A program made the position numbers and the translations under genes. This document shows, piece after piece, positions 1 through 13,539 of a stretch of 64,000 nt of DNA. Origin of the DNA: Apteryx mantelli (Eukaryota > Chordata > Aves > Apterygiformes > Apterygidae); contig NC_089979.1 of NCBI RefSeq assembly GCF_036417845.1, forward strand, positions 122,297,415-122,361,414. The letters are read 5' to 3'. The notes below the pieces were generated by a model. It ran no database searches. It was given only the letters and a program-made list of their open reading frames with translations, and was not told the DNA's origin. The first letter of the stretch is position 1, and the number at the start of each line of letters is the position of its first letter.

Positions 1-3000
1 GGTGGAGGAGTGTTTACCTCCTATTTGGTGCGAGGCAGATGGATGTGGGGGTGTGGTGCCGTGTTTTGTATATATATGCACGTGTGGGCGAAGTGAAAAA
101 ATGATGCCTCTGCTTACTTCCTCTTTCTCCCCACTTCCACTTAGCTAATATACTGATATAAATGTTATGATTAATACATTGATGAGATCTCAAACTGTTC
201 TTTTTTTTTAGTTTCTTTCTTTTTTAAACTGTTAATATGTAGCTGCTGAATCACTTCACTGCAGGGAAATATGAGGAACCAAAGAACTGTTCAGACTGCA
301 GTGGTTCAGCATGAAATGGTTTACACATTTTTCTGTAACAGATACATTTGAAAGTCATTGTTAAATGGCCCTTAAACTGACTTCCATCTGGTATAAGCCA
401 GAGCTGGTGTGGGAGAGGGCTGTGTAAACAAGTACAGAAGAAATTCTGACTGGATCCAGGTGTAACAGGTTTTTTCACTTCTTTTTCTTTGACTAGGATT
501 GATGATCTGAATCGCATAAAAATGGTCAAAATATAGTCAAACCTGAAGTGTCATAGGTCCTTGATAGCGTTTGGTTTTGCTGTTGTCAGTCCACACGTGC
601 GATCAATTATAAAAATAGTTGCATCAGTTTGGGATCTAGCAATGTGTGGTGCTAAATTGCACTTGGGCATTTCTAGGAGTTGGGTATTTTCTACTAATTT
701 CTTCAGTGCTTGCACTTTTCTCTTGCGTGAGAGCCTGGGTAGGCTACATTAAGGCAATACAAGAAGAAGCAAATGCTAACTCCTTGGTATTTAAAAGGAA
801 GATCAAGAGCACTGAAACATTTTAACACAATCTTTTCTGCGTACTCCAGTAGTAGCAGACCTCTGCTGTATTTTTGAGGCCACGTTCAGTGTTCACACTT
901 GCCCCTTTGAGTACAGCTAGACGAAGCGCGGGGTACCTGACCCCATCATTCCTGGAGGAAAGTCTGGGAGGAAGCTGGGCAAGAGGCAAGGTGTTTGCCC
1001 AAGACTTGGATAGTAGGAAGGAGAGAGGGGTTCCCTGGGGCCAGCATTGGCCAAAGGGAGACTAGTGGCACTCAGGGAGTACTGGAGGAAAGAAAAGGAG
1101 TCTCAGACACTTACGCCAGGGCTGGTGAGAGATAAAAATGTTTAAATTGGCATCTTGCCCTAATGTTAGCCAAAAGGTGCAGAATCTTGCAGAAATGCTC
1201 TAGGAGGAGTTCTGACCCAAACGCTGTGCAGTCTGTGGAGCGCACGATAAGCCAGACGTACACAATAAAGAATGATGTGAAAGCAGCTCACAGGAATGTT
1301 TTCTTTTATGAATTTTATTTTTATTGGACAACTTTTTAATATTTGTCTTCAAAGCTTGACTAAATGCTTCCCTCTTGAGAGTGTTGAAAATCTGAGAATT
1401 ACATACATTGAATTATACATGTATTATACATGAATTATACATATACATGTTTATTAGAAACATTATATCTTAGTGTCATTTTGTTTTGGGTATCAATTAC
1501 TCATCTGATAAAGTAACTCACTGGAAAAAATAACTTTTATTAAGTGTACTCTGAGTATATGATACATGCTTGAGTTATTAATGCCACTTTTCCTGTGACT
1601 CAACTGCGGGAAGAGAATAGATCTGTTCATAAGACTTGTGGTAGAGTACTTGTGCTAAGAGGGAGTCTAAGAGAGCAGTGTCTTGAGAGCCTCAGGAAAA
1701 GTTTAATATCTTGTAACAAAACAATACTGTCTGTAGAGTCTTTGCCTCCTGGTGTCAGATATTGAAATATCTCTGTATACGAAAGTGGTCAAGGAAGTAT
1801 TTATCCTTAGCACCCTCTTCTGGGCAAGTTCTTAGCGTCTGGAAGCTTCAATAATGGATGTAAGAGTTCTTAAGATCTTTTTCATTGTTTTAAATTGCTC
1901 TTTCATATAGGTGCCTCTGATATTTATGGAAGCTTCCAATTTCTGATAGAACATCAGGAGCAATTTCTTAATATGCTCTCTAAAAATAATTTTACCATGT
2001 GTAAAATTAAAAAAAAATTCTTCATTGTGGTATATTGTTCCTTAATTTTCTGAATATTTTACCTTATATCGGTTCATCTACATTGGATGTTCTTCACATA
2101 TCCTCATGAAGATGCTACGCACATGGCATTATACAGTATTTTTAGCGTAACCAACCAATGTAGTAGAGACTGGAACGAGCACTCTCTTGGAAACTGAAAC
2201 ACCTGCAAGACTGTTTGATGTAATTGTAAGGGAAACAAGACGGACTTAATTTCATGCATCTTCATTTCACTTTTTCTACAATGGTTAGCTTTTTAGTTGT
2301 ATTCTTGTCACTTGCTGCATGTTTTGAGTACTGTAGTGATGAGTATTGGGGGTAAATTGCTCAGAGCTGACGGTCTTTCAAAGTCTTACCTGGGAATCAT
2401 ACTCCTCATAAACAGTCAGTCTGGGCTTCTTTTGATTAAAAAGGGGAAGCTTTTCCATAGAGGCTATAGAAAATTTGAACACTTTCCTAAGCGTGCATCT
2501 TTCTGATCTGCCAGAGATTGCTGGCTTGGTTACTACATAGTCCCTTATTGTTTTTTAACTGAGACTTTTAACCTGCCTCTAGCAAACTTGGCCTTATGTG
2601 GTCTCCTGTTTTGCATTGTGCTAAGACTGAATTTTGTATCGCATGTTCTGGCTAAGAGAAGTCCAGGAGAGAAGGTTTTTATTTAAAATAATATATTTTC
2701 ACAGAGACTTCTGTTTGAAAGCCTGCTCTGTGCATTCACAGTAACTTTTTTTCTCATTTGTTATGGGACTTGGAAATGCTGCAAAACATTCAGGGTCTTG
2801 AAGGGTTGTTGGAGCCATACAGCATTGCTCTCTTTCCTGATGGAAAACTCACTTTCCTATTGCTAACTTAATAATTACATTGAGGACAAGGTGGATGTGA
2901 TGTGGTAGAACATGCTGACATGGTGAGAACAAGAGGTTGAAGGTATGAAATAAGGGTACTAGAGTGGCTGGTAAAAGGTGGAGCAAACCTAGGCGTATAA

Positions 3001-3700
3001 AAGAGGTGTGAGCAGGAGAAAGCAGATGATACTCTAAGTGTTTAAAGAGAGGAAGTTAATCAGATTTTTGCCTAGTTAACTACCTGCAGTGTTCTGTTCA
3101 GTGAGAAATGTTATATTCAGACTTGGACTTGGCCTCCTCAGTGAAAATAGAACATGAGGAGGAGGGGACAGCTAGGAAAAATCCACCCAGAATGAATCCT
3201 AAAAGCCCTGGTGACATTAGGTACCACCTGTATGAAGAACCCAACTTCTCCAGGATCAGCGACACAGCTTGTGTATGCTGCTGTTGCATGGTTCAGAGCA
3301 CAGGTTTCAGAGTTCAGACCAGAGCAGCCAGTGTGGTGGGATATGATCTGCTGAGAGAGGTTAATTAATTAAAATTAATTCAAGGAGTTACTGGCTGTTG
3401 ATTAGGGCTACCCATCTTCTCCATACATACTGTGAATAGGTGTGTTCCTACAGGACATTTGGAGCTACAGCTGTGTTTAGGCAAAAGACCGAGTCACAGC
3501 CATCTTTTAATTTGAGCTGTTAAGATGTCTCCCATCAGGAATCTTCAGTCATCTGGCATAAGTGTGACTGAGCATGACCATGACAAGACTTTCTGCAGAA
3601 CAAGAAGCATCTTCTGTATCATCCATGATGTTCTGAATAAAGAACGCTTTGCTTTTAGTGATCTGCTTTCTAACTGTTTAACTTTGTTCTCTTTCTTCAG
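1..3700 (+). other. ZNRF2: ZNRF2 intron (3' part)
   Basis: This stretch ends in a pyrimidine-rich tract and an AG acceptor directly before the recognised ZNRF2 exon at 3701, so it is read as the 3' part of an intron whose upstream exon lies outside the window. I looked for the preceding exon, which should carry the first zinc-finger part of ZNRF2, and did not find it here. The open frames present (all under 100 codons) show no family resemblance. The sequence is AT-rich with no clear transposon. Confidence 0.75.
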
Positions 3701-3806
3701 AGGATGTGCTGAGTAAAGATGCTGGGGAGTGTGCAATATGCCTGGAAGAGCTGCAGCAAGGAGATACTATAGCACGGCTGCCTTGCCTCTGCATATATCA
3801 TAAAGG
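3701..3806 (+). CDS. ZNRF2: ZNRF2 penultimate coding exon, first half of RING domain
   Basis: ZNRF2 (zinc and RING finger 2) is an E3 ubiquitin ligase that associates with membranes through N-myristoylation, and is known from endosomal/lysosomal trafficking and mTORC1-related work. This 106-bp exon follows a TTCTTTCTTCAG acceptor. It supplies the last two bases of a Glu codon, then 34 codons reading DVLSKDAGECAICLEELQQG and on to LPCLCIYHK, and ends with two bases (GG) of a Gly codon. The CxxC pair (ECAIC) and the CLCIYHK segment are zinc ligands of the RING. The translation is essentially the same as mammalian ZNRF2. ZNRF1 is a close paralogue, but the DVLSKDAGECAIC start and the synteny with NOD1 favour ZNRF2. 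The donor after 3806 is GC, not GT. Earlier exons are outside the window. Confidence 0.95.
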
Positions 3807-4593
3807 GCAAGTATTCCTCATGCTGCATGTACAATTTTGGAAGGTTGTATTTATTGGGTATCACCTCTAAGGGGTGCTTAAAGAAGAACTAAAACTTAGT
3901 CACTTCTTATATATAAAAAAAAAACTAAAAAAAAAAAAAAAAACTAAAAAGAATTTTAAAATATAGCATCTTTGTCTCTCCACTGATGTATTTGCAGTCT
4001 CTCACACTTGCATGAAAAACCTCACAGGAACAAAAGCAGTAATCAGCTATGTGGGGAAAGAGTGAATGTCATAGCTATGGATCTTAGGTTGTGTGTACTA
4101 AGATAAAAGTTTTGTCAAATGCTGGTAGACTAGGAAAAAAAAATCCACTCACTTAAACTTTTTTCATATTTGTTTTCACTCATGTTTAATGTTCTACTTC
4201 CTGTAGTTAAAACAAAAGATGTAAGCAAGATAATGGTGTCAACAGTCAAGTAAGCTCTGCGTAAAAGCTGGATAGGAATTTGTAAAATGATTGCTTAGAG
4301 GAAATTTTAACACTTAAGATATTTATTTGTTCAGTAATATTTAATATCCATATACTACTGTGGCTGAGAATTATTAAATTTTCAATTAATGTTGAAATTA
4401 TTCTTTTCTGCTTGTATGTGAATATTTAAAGATGTATAGTGTGCATGTGCATATGCCTATATTTCTTTGTATAGCATAAAATCCTTCTATGCATTTAAAT
4501 AATGATGAATCAATTAATATGCAAATCTTATTACTAAATTTTACCAAGAAATTCATCCAGCAATTCTGTTCATTTTTGTCTTTCATCCAACAG
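3807..4593 (+). other. ZNRF2: ZNRF2 last intron, GC-AG class
   Basis: A 787-base intron. The frame is preserved only if the exon ends at G3806, which makes the intron start GCAAGT, and the acceptor is CCAACAG ending at 4593. Apart from the GC, the donor (AG|GCAAGT) matches the strong consensus expected of GC-AG introns. The intron holds an A-rich run at about 3915-3950. Confidence 0.88.
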
Positions 4594-4651
4594 CTGCATA
4601 GATGAATGGTTTGAAGTAAATAGATCTTGCCCTGAGCATCCGTCAGATTAA
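4594..4651 (+). CDS. ZNRF2: ZNRF2 last coding exon, C-terminal half of RING
   Basis: This exon starts with one base (C) that completes the split Gly codon, then reads CIDEWFEVNRSCPEHPSD and a TAA stop at 4649-4651. It provides the remaining zinc ligands of the RING (KGC, then CPEH). It matches the C-terminus of mammalian ZNRF2 residue for residue as far as I can judge. The 3'UTR follows directly. Confidence 0.95.
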
Positions 4652-4897
4652 GACAAGATTCATGTTTTTAGGTAATATTTTTAGGCAAGTACATTTCTAG
4701 AAAAAATATTTTGATTATCTGAAATAACTCATTATGGTTTTGTTGTAATTTGTGAGTTTACTACTGTGTGTCAGAATTGCAATATTAATTAATAAATATT
4801 GAAATATATTAAATATGTAAAAGGCTTCTGCATCCTTGTATGACATGGTCTGAAATGATGTATTCCAGGTTAAGTAGGAAAGCGGTAGTTCAATGCC

Positions 4898-4903
4898 AAT
4901 AAA
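4898..4903 (+). terminator. Candidate proximal ZNRF2 poly(A) signal
   Basis: AATAAA about 250 bases after the ZNRF2 stop, in the context CCAATAAAGC. Another AATAAA lies at 4791-4796. Neither has an obvious GT-rich downstream element. Confidence 0.3.
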
Positions 4904-7900
4904 GCTTTAGCATTAACTTTTAAAGATTATTTTTGCCATGGGAATGAAACAAAATTAAAATAATATAATCACATAACTTTGGATTGTTCCATAAACACTG
5001 GCATTTATTTCTGACAGAAAGCTTTTGGAATCTTATTAAAAAGTTTAAACTATGTATTTTTAAAATTGCTTTCATGTTAATGCATTCCAGAATGAAAAGA
5101 AAAATGCTAACGTGTGCCTATCCATCCCATCCCATAGAGTTTCACATTTTTCCAGCTTATGTTTTGTGTTAATGATTTCAGATCTGCAATCAGTATCAAA
5201 GGTTTAAAGGATAGGTTTATTCTTTTAGTTGCCGAGTTTTAAATCTTTATCTTGCATTAAACTACCGGCTCCAAACATTGCAAAACACACCAACAGTCAT
5301 AATAATTCTTATAGCAATAGCGATATCCGAATTCCTTGCTAGCAGATGGAGGTTTGTGTTTTGTTGTGGGTTGAATTTAAAAAAAAAAAAAGTCATTGTT
5401 AGCATTTGTTTGTTAATTTATTTTGCTTCATGAGTCTGTGGGTCACATTGCAGTGATACTAAATATGACTGTTGCAGGAGCAGCAGAGAAAGCCTGAAGG
5501 AAAGTATCCTGCTACAGGGGTGACTGTTTTAACCGCAGAGCAGTGTTAGCCTAAACAAATAAACAGATAAATAAATGTCGTACTTCCTTTATTGTATCCA
5601 ACAACTGATTTGTGGAAGAAGCCCATATGCTGTTTATAAACATGTTTGTGTCTATAAATGCTCATGGGTGTCTAACATCATGTTAAATCCAATTTGCTTT
5701 TTATCACAGCAGAGACGGTGATAATTGGGGGCTTAGGGAAAAGGGGAAGGAAAACACGGTGTTCGTCTTTGTGTTGTTTCTCTGTGTTATATACTGAAAT
5801 ATCTGAAACGATGATCCTTTGTCTTCTGCTTTTTCAATAGCTGCTTCCACTGATCAGAAAACATAGGAGACTGAGGTTCCCTCGCTGAACACAGCGTGCC
5901 TGGCTTGAGACTTAGACAGTTCTTTGTGGCTGAAGAAGGCAAATACGGACAGTGACATGGAATAAACATTGCAGAGACCAGCTACTTGCCAGTAGAGCTC
6001 AGTATACCAAACACTCATGCAAAGGACACACAGGGATTTTGAAAATGCTGCACATTCTGTAACAATCTACTCCCCACAGACATTATTGATGCTATTTTGT
6101 ACTGGAAGGCCAAAGTTCCTAATTTCAGCCTAACTTCTGGTTTGGTGAAGAAGCAGATTATTGGACATGTTTCCTACTGCCTCAAGTGGAAGCTGGGACG
6201 TTCGATATGTGCTATCTGAGACCCGTGCAGGAGAATGGCCCTGTTTTTGAGACAGAACGTTTTCACCTTCTTATTGGCTGAAGAAGAGTAAATGGCAAAC
6301 TAAATATAATATAATCTAACAGTGTGAGCTTATTTACTGAAATCACACCCTATTGTCTGTTCTTCACTTTTTTCAAGAACAGAAAACATAAACTTCTCTG
6401 CATAGGAATACTATATTTCAAAGTTTTGTAACTGAACCTTTGTCACAATGCAGTCCAAAGAGTAAAACCAAGACAGGTAACTAATTTATATTGATCAAGC
6501 TATAGGGATTGTTGAAATCTGCACATTGTATTGCTATTTAAGTAACTAAAACTTCTCTTTTACTGCTTGTGAGTAAAACCGAAAAAGAAATGCAGCAAAG
6601 TAAAATCTTACAGCTATGCAACTTTTTTTTTAATAGGAATAAAAGAAGAATTACCAATTTTAAGTGCTGCCAGTTAAGGTAATTTGTTTAACGGGTATTT
6701 TTTTAAAAACTGTTTCAGGTAATTATTTTATTGTACTACTCTCATCTCCAGGCTGCCTCCTGAGGTGTAAATGAATAACTGCAAATGTGGGCACAGCAAG
6801 AGCTTTTCATAGGCATGGGTGAGGTAACATCAAGGTGGGATTTGTGTTTAATTTTTAAAACACTTATGCACAAGCTTTTTTGTTTTCTTGTTTTAATATT
6901 TTTTCATGGCAGGATCTGTAGTAGTTTGCATCTAAATCATTGGTCTAGTCATGTGAAGGCTGGCATTTGAAAGTGTGGTTTGTTTGATTTTTTTGAAAAG
7001 GCACCTGCATTTGTTTAATTTATTATTATTTTACTATGTTATATTGGTATAACCAGGGCTCCATGAAATGTAGGATGTATCTGGAGGAGTACACCAAGTA
7101 AAACTGTGGATAAGTATTAGTTCCCATAACGTATCGAAGTCCAAAAAAGTCAAGACAAAAAACTGGAACAAATACCAGGTCTTAGAAGCATACTTTTTAT
7201 ATCAAGAATTAATCATAGTTTCTGAATTTCACAGTACAGGGAAGAGTTTATGAATATTTATTAGTGACAGAAGTTTTAGTGGTTTCAGTAGTTAAAATAA
7301 ATTGCGCAACACTTTAAATGTTTTTCTTGTGCATACATAATTCTGCTTTCCTTTTTTGTTTAAGTACATATTTCTCTCTGTTGCTACTGTGATTCATATC
7401 AAAAGGGCAAAGAACAGTAGCAACTGCTGCTATCCAGGAAAACAAGTGCATTGCATGTTATTAGACTCCTGTCTTGCTTGCAGAGCAATCCTTGCCTGGT
7501 TAACATTTTCCCCTGAATGTTGTTCTGTGAAATGCCTTTGTTGTGCTGCAAATCTGAAGGAGTCCAACCTAGATAACAGACTTGATCAATGGCGCAGTTT
7601 CTGCATTTTTTGGCTTGCATAACTGGTTTCAACTGAACCTATAACTATGGGGCCCCTATTGTATTCCCTTTTTCAGTGGGAGCAGAACCATTTTGTCATA
7701 CTTCCAATTCCGTAGTCATATCAAAGGTACAGTACTTTCCTGTACAGGTTACTTTTTAGTAGAGAATCATTGTGTTGCCTTGTATTATCATTAAGGGGGG
7801 AAAATCACAGCACCTATGGTATTTTAATAGTGATGTTGCCTGGAGGTCCATTTTTCCGATGTTTTGAATTCTTTCTATCTTCCGAAAGTAAAGCATTTGC

Positions 7901-10900
7901 ATTGATTTAATGTTTACTGTTGGCTTCACGCCTACAGGAACTGATCTGTAGTATGTAAAGGAGGTAGGTTAGTGTTTTGGTGTCCCATGCTCCAAGGTTG
8001 TAGATAGTCTTTGGCTTGGGGATTAAGTAGATAAATATTTATAAACATAAATTTGTTTACAACTTAAGCTCAGTTTCAGTAGTTCATATTTTAGTACATT
8101 TGCTGTTTTTTTTTGTAAACCTCAATTTTTTTTCTGCAGTCAGATGCAAGCAGATGGTTCAAAGACCCGACAGTCGTCACTGCCGACCTATGCTTAGGGC
8201 CAGTGTTTGAAAAGTGTGCCACTAGCAATTGCTCTGATCTGCAGTTTTGTAGGCAAGAGTCGGCCCAGTTGAGCAGCAGTACTCTGGATCGTTTGATATG
8301 AGGTCAGCCTTAGACCCTAGTTTTGCATTCTCGGTGTACATAAATCTCCTTTCAAAGCCTATGGAAAGTTGGCTTGTATCAAAAGCCGTAACATGGACCA
8401 AGCCTAGAATGACCTTGGATGCGTAAGACTGGTGCTTAGGTTTGAAAACTCCTGTGGAAATTCACCTGCATTAAGCTTTCTGTCACCAGCTATGTTGCTC
8501 GGTGAGAGACAAACGCACTGTATACGTAGCTCTAGTCATTGGCAACACCTTCATTTTAAAAACATCCTCACAGTGGTCCTGAATCATTGTGCTTCAAAAG
8601 GGGGAAAAAACAGCAAACAAGAGTCCTGTGTTGCAGTCGAGGAATACCACGCTTGTCCACAAGAAGCAATAAGTTAAATTAGGGTGCGATATGCTTCTTT
8701 GCCTGTAAATATATTAAGATTGCCAATTCTCTGTTGTTTCAGAATATTTTCTGTCATCTGACCTGTATCTTCTTGAAGTATGTAAGGGTGTGAAGCAATT
8801 TCCATACTCAGGTCTGCCATTAACATGCTGCTTGCCAGAAGGGGAAGAGTAGACACAACACTGTCATGAAATGTGAGGTTTTTCTGAGCTTGTAACATAA
8901 CTGTGTATCTTGAGTAGCAACTTTTTTTTCTAAAGCTAGTAGTGGAAGTGGCTATGATTTGGATTGTATATAACTGTACTCCATGCAATACCAAGAGAGC
9001 CATGCTACTGTTGGTACAAGGCACTGATTAGCCTGTCTTTTATAAATCAGTACATCTATAATAACATTTTTCTTTTGAAGTAGTCAGCTCATTTTCTTTC
9101 AACATGTACATTAGATGGTGAGTTCAATGGGACATAGGAAAAATACGAAGCACACTGCAAACTTGCAGTATTTTATTTTTGGGAAGGGTAAAGTGTAAGA
9201 CAAATGGTCTTGTTTGTAATCAATTTAATTTTCATATTCAAGGATAAGTGTACTGCAGTATTTTTAAATGGAAAATTTGTAGGTAATGTACAAAGATGTG
9301 GGTGGATACTTGTGACCTTTTTTCTCTTTCTGCTCCCCCTCTTTATGATATAAAGGAGATTTTATGACTTAAACAATCCTGAGATTTATATATTTATCCT
9401 TGTTCTTAATGTTAGGAATACTGGCTTTTTAATTAAATTTTTGCTGAAAGACTGGAGAGCTAGTAAACCTGACTCGCAGAAGACTAAAATCTCAGCAAAT
9501 GTGGAAAAGATAATTTTTAGTCAGAAATATGGATCTTTGGTGTTTATAGGTGGATAATGTCTAATGCACATAAGATGTGTTTATGGATGTTTTTAGTGCA
9601 CCTTCTTTTCCATTTGAGGGCTTCAGAAACTCACTCCATTTTTTTTTTTGTGTTCCACCAAAAACAGGGAACTTGGCACTTGAATATTCTTGCTATCTCT
9701 GAGTAAACAGCAACAAAGCATACATTGGTTCTGGTGCAGGCCATGATATCTCTGAGTTTCTGTGAATTTTAGCTGCTTTGTCACATTGAAAAAAAGAATA
9801 TTTGTGTGTAAATTTGCTATTGCTGTTTTGTATCTGCTGATTCTGATGTACAGTGGAGTTTCCTGAGAAAAGACTACTAAATATCCTGGAATGCAGAAAT
9901 GCCACTACAGGATCTTGCAATTTACCTTTGCCGGGGGGGATTAGCTCTTTTTTTCCAATCAGTGCTACGTTTCGTGATTCAGTTTCCACCCCTCAAAGCT
10001 TAAAACTCATTTTATTATTAGTTTCATCCCTTCTTCCTATCTGAAGAAATGATGCTTTTTTAGGGCCTCATCCCCTTAATCTTTGGAAATGCTTTCCTTT
10101 GGCATCATTAAGAGTAAAGTATGAGAATGCAGTTGGAAGAGGAGGGCTTGTTTTGCTACCACCCAGCCAAAATGTGGGGTGGTTTTTTTTTTCTTCCTGT
10201 AGCAGTGTCATCAGCTTGTACCACTTAGGTTTTTGTCATCCAAAATACTCCATGTGAGAAATTCACACCAGAACCGTGGCCAGTTTCTGCTTCCTAAATG
10301 CAAAACTTCTGCAGTGTTTTTCTGTATAAATTAACAGAAGCACTGTTTGCTCCTAAAATCAGATTGAAGATGGTTTAGCCTGTTGCAAAAGAACAGTCCT
10401 GCAAGACTCTCCAGTTGCATTTGGTTATCTTGTGAGACCTGTCCTACGGTTTGGTTGGCTTCTTAAGCCACTGCATAACATTTTGTAAAGTAATTTCTCC
10501 ATGAGTACATCAGAGCTGATGACAGGATACACTGTAACATGACCTAATTGTGGGGCATTACTAGTCGCTGAAGACTTGCTCAGATAAACTATCGTAGAAT
10601 TATCCTGCACCTGAAGATTGGACTTGGTTCTGTCTCTGACCTAATAAGTTGCCGACGTACAGTAACTAGCAGGCAGCAAGCCCACTTCTCGCTGATCTTT
10701 CTGGCAGCTTTTAATCTATGTATGTTTGTTTGAGAGACTTTTGCCCTTGGGTGTGCTTTGGCAAAGATTTTGCAATGATAAGTAGGATTTGCTTGATTCT
10801 GGCAGAGTTTCAAAAGTAAGTAACGTGATGTTGCAAGTACCTAATCTGTTGCTGAATCCTGTTGCTCTTGTTTCCCCTCAGATCTCTCCCCCCCCTTTTT

Positions 10901-11637
10901 TTTTTTTGCTAATTTGTTATTTTTAATAGTAGACACTTCTCAACATAAGTGGTCACAAGCTCTTGAGGTGTGAAATGTAACAGGAAGAGGCATCAAAGCA
11001 TGACTCTGTGTTCTTCCTGTATATATTGAGATGAAGCTCAAGTATTCGCTATTGTATGGTGAAAAATTCACTTCTAGCTGATATTGCCAAAGTACTGTAA
11101 CTTTCGAGGAAGAAAGGAGGCAGCTTAGGTGTAGAGGGGATGTTTTGATGAACTACTTAATCTTAAAAGCTGCAGCATCACACTTAACAAGTGATGATCC
11201 AGCATTAACCTTATCACTTGACTGAGAAACTGGTTTTGGCTCTCCATACCATTTAGCAGACGCACCTGCTGGTAGAGGGCACAGCATGTATCCCCCTTTT
11301 TTATATGCCTCTTTCCACAGAACTAACCCTGTTCGCAAAGGATTAGCTGGAACTCCATGATGGCTTATGAAATGCTACATTTACATGTAGTGGTAATGGA
11401 TGTTTTCCTTCATTACCCTAAGCAGAAATCAGAATGTGATTTGCAATGTCTAATGTAAAACATGTTTGTAATTTTTTTTTTTAATTGAGCAGTATGATTG
11501 CAAGTTGACTTAAGTTGTTCTAAGGTACTTTTTTCAGTGGTCTGCCAGTGCATAATCATGAATGAAAATATTTTTTATTGATTTTTTAGGTTGTATGTTT
11601 AACATTCCATTCATGTAAAATATGTACAAATATATGT

Positions 11638-11643
11638 AATAAA
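11638..11643 (+). terminator. Candidate distal ZNRF2 poly(A) signal
   Basis: AATAAA in an AT-rich setting with TGTA motifs just upstream, as is common at vertebrate cleavage sites. A T-rich and TTTG-repeat tract lies about 40-60 bases downstream. This is the best-formed plus-strand cleavage signal seen in the region. Confidence 0.35.
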
Positions 11644-13539
11644 TCTTTTGAAGCACAATTTCCATAACACCTCCAGGAGGTTTTTTTTGTTTGTTTGCTT
11701 TTCTGTAAGTATTGGTGAAAGAGGCACAGCTGTGGGGCAGAGCTGCTGTATGTCTATGCTACAGACCAAACTGAAAACTGAGCGAGAGGAAAAGCAGTGT
11801 AATGGTGTATAGTCACAGCCGTAAAAGCAACTTGACATCTAGGCTGTCTGCAATTCTGCAGGTAGCAATCCAGACTCTCTGGGCCAGCTTCTGGCCCCTG
11901 TCACAGCCCCTTTAGCTCTTTGCATATCCTGCAAAGCAGATATGTGACAGGCTTTTATCCAGCTGGCTAAAGATTGCCTTGGCAGAGCAGAGCCAATGTC
12001 GCTGCTGTTTTGCCAGGGTAGATGGTGGCTGGAAGAGGGGTGGGTCTGGTTGATGTTGTTGCATAATTTAAGAGTCAACACATGATCAGTCAGATCCAGA
12101 GGTGGGAAATTCATGTGGATGGTTTAAAAAAGGCAAACTGCCTCCTTCCCCATCCTCTAGAGATGGGGGAGCAGGAGGCTCAGCTAGATCGAAGCATCAA
12201 GCTGATAAGCATAATACTCTGCTTATTCATTCTGTCTCCTCTACCCAAATACCCTTCTAGCTTTGCCCTAACACACTTGGTAGTTGCCTCTCTAAAACTG
12301 ACTCTGCCAGCATACCCATGGCTCAGCAGCAAGTGGTTTTCCCTGTCCCTGATGGTTACCAATACTCTCCCATCTCAACCTGAAAAGCTGGGAGAAGGCT
12401 ACTACACAGGCTTCTGCAGACACCTTTGCTCCTAGGGGACTTAATTGCTGCCCAGAGCCACAGGTGGTGTTAAGGCAGCCTACAAATGAGCTCTCTGGCA
12501 AGGGCATGGAGGATTTGTACAGGTGTCTGCCTGGAAACTTACCTTCTGGATAGCAGCTGCAGCTAATAAGCTTGTCAGGTTGCCCACCAGTGCTGTAGGC
12601 CGTGGGCTTTGGAGACCTGATAGGGTTATTACTCTAAATCTGCCTGTCCGCTCTGGCAGTGGCTGGGGGACTGCCACCCTTGTGCTAAAAGCAAGTGAAA
12701 TGCAAGCAGTGGCACAAGTCAGCCCCGCACTGTTGAGCACATGCAGGTTTGTGGCTAGGTATGGGGCAAGGCTGCTGGGAGGAGAGCTGGGAGCTGGTGC
12801 ATTGACTCCCCATCACCACCCCCAACCAATGCAGGGCAATGCTCCGTGCATCTGTGGCACTCTGAGCAAAATCAATGTGCGTTTCACCAAGATTATGCGT
12901 GTGTGATGAAATGAGAAGATTTTGCTTCTCCCTTACTCATCAGACAGGAAACGGCGCCTCTTAGGTTAATGTGTTGCATCTCAGCCGGACAGGGTGCTGC
13001 TCCCAGCTGGGGGCTCTCGGCACTCTAACAATATCTGCTGGAGTCTGGTGCACGGATATTTAGCATGAATTCCTCAAAGGCTGGATGGCCTTTCTTGCTT
13101 GTTCCTCTTTTGAGAGAAGCCTTCTGGAGTGGCCATGGGTAGCAAAGCGAGTCGTTAAAGCATAGGGACAGTTGCGACCCTTGCAAGTCTCTCCTTGGGA
13201 GCTGATAGTTTTAATATATGAATTATTCAGGTCTGCACCAAGAGACAGTTGGATATAATTACTATGGAACATGTCCATATCTCTTGCTAGCGTAACTTTT
13301 TTTTTCCTGCTTGGCTTCTAGGAAGCCTGAATTCCTTCATTGCCAGTAATTCCTGTGTTTTTTCTTCTCTGTCTTGGGCACGTGAAATGGGAGCTATATT
13401 ATGGAAGCAATTGATAATTAGTTAGAACCACGTTTGGCTTCACATCAGGAAAATCTGCTGGAAGTTATTCCAATCGAGTAGGTACAGAATTTCATGTGTG
13501 GAATTTAAATTAGTGGCATCTGTTGGTTTCAAGTTTATG

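Larger units (their letters stand above)
4652..11660 (+). other. Candidate ZNRF2 3'UTR, otherwise gene-free AT-rich DNA
   Basis: No coding exon or transposon was recognised over these 7 kb. Possible early cleavage signals lie at 4791-4796 and 4898-4903 (AATAAA), not far after the stop. A stronger-looking site is AATAAA at 11638-11643 followed by a T/GT-rich tract at about 11682-11703. The interval contains many ATTTA-like and Pumilio-like (TGTAAATA, near 8705) elements, which suits a long 3'UTR but is also expected by chance in AT-rich DNA. Whether the transcript really reaches 11.66 kb cannot be decided from sequence alone. Confidence 0.35.
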
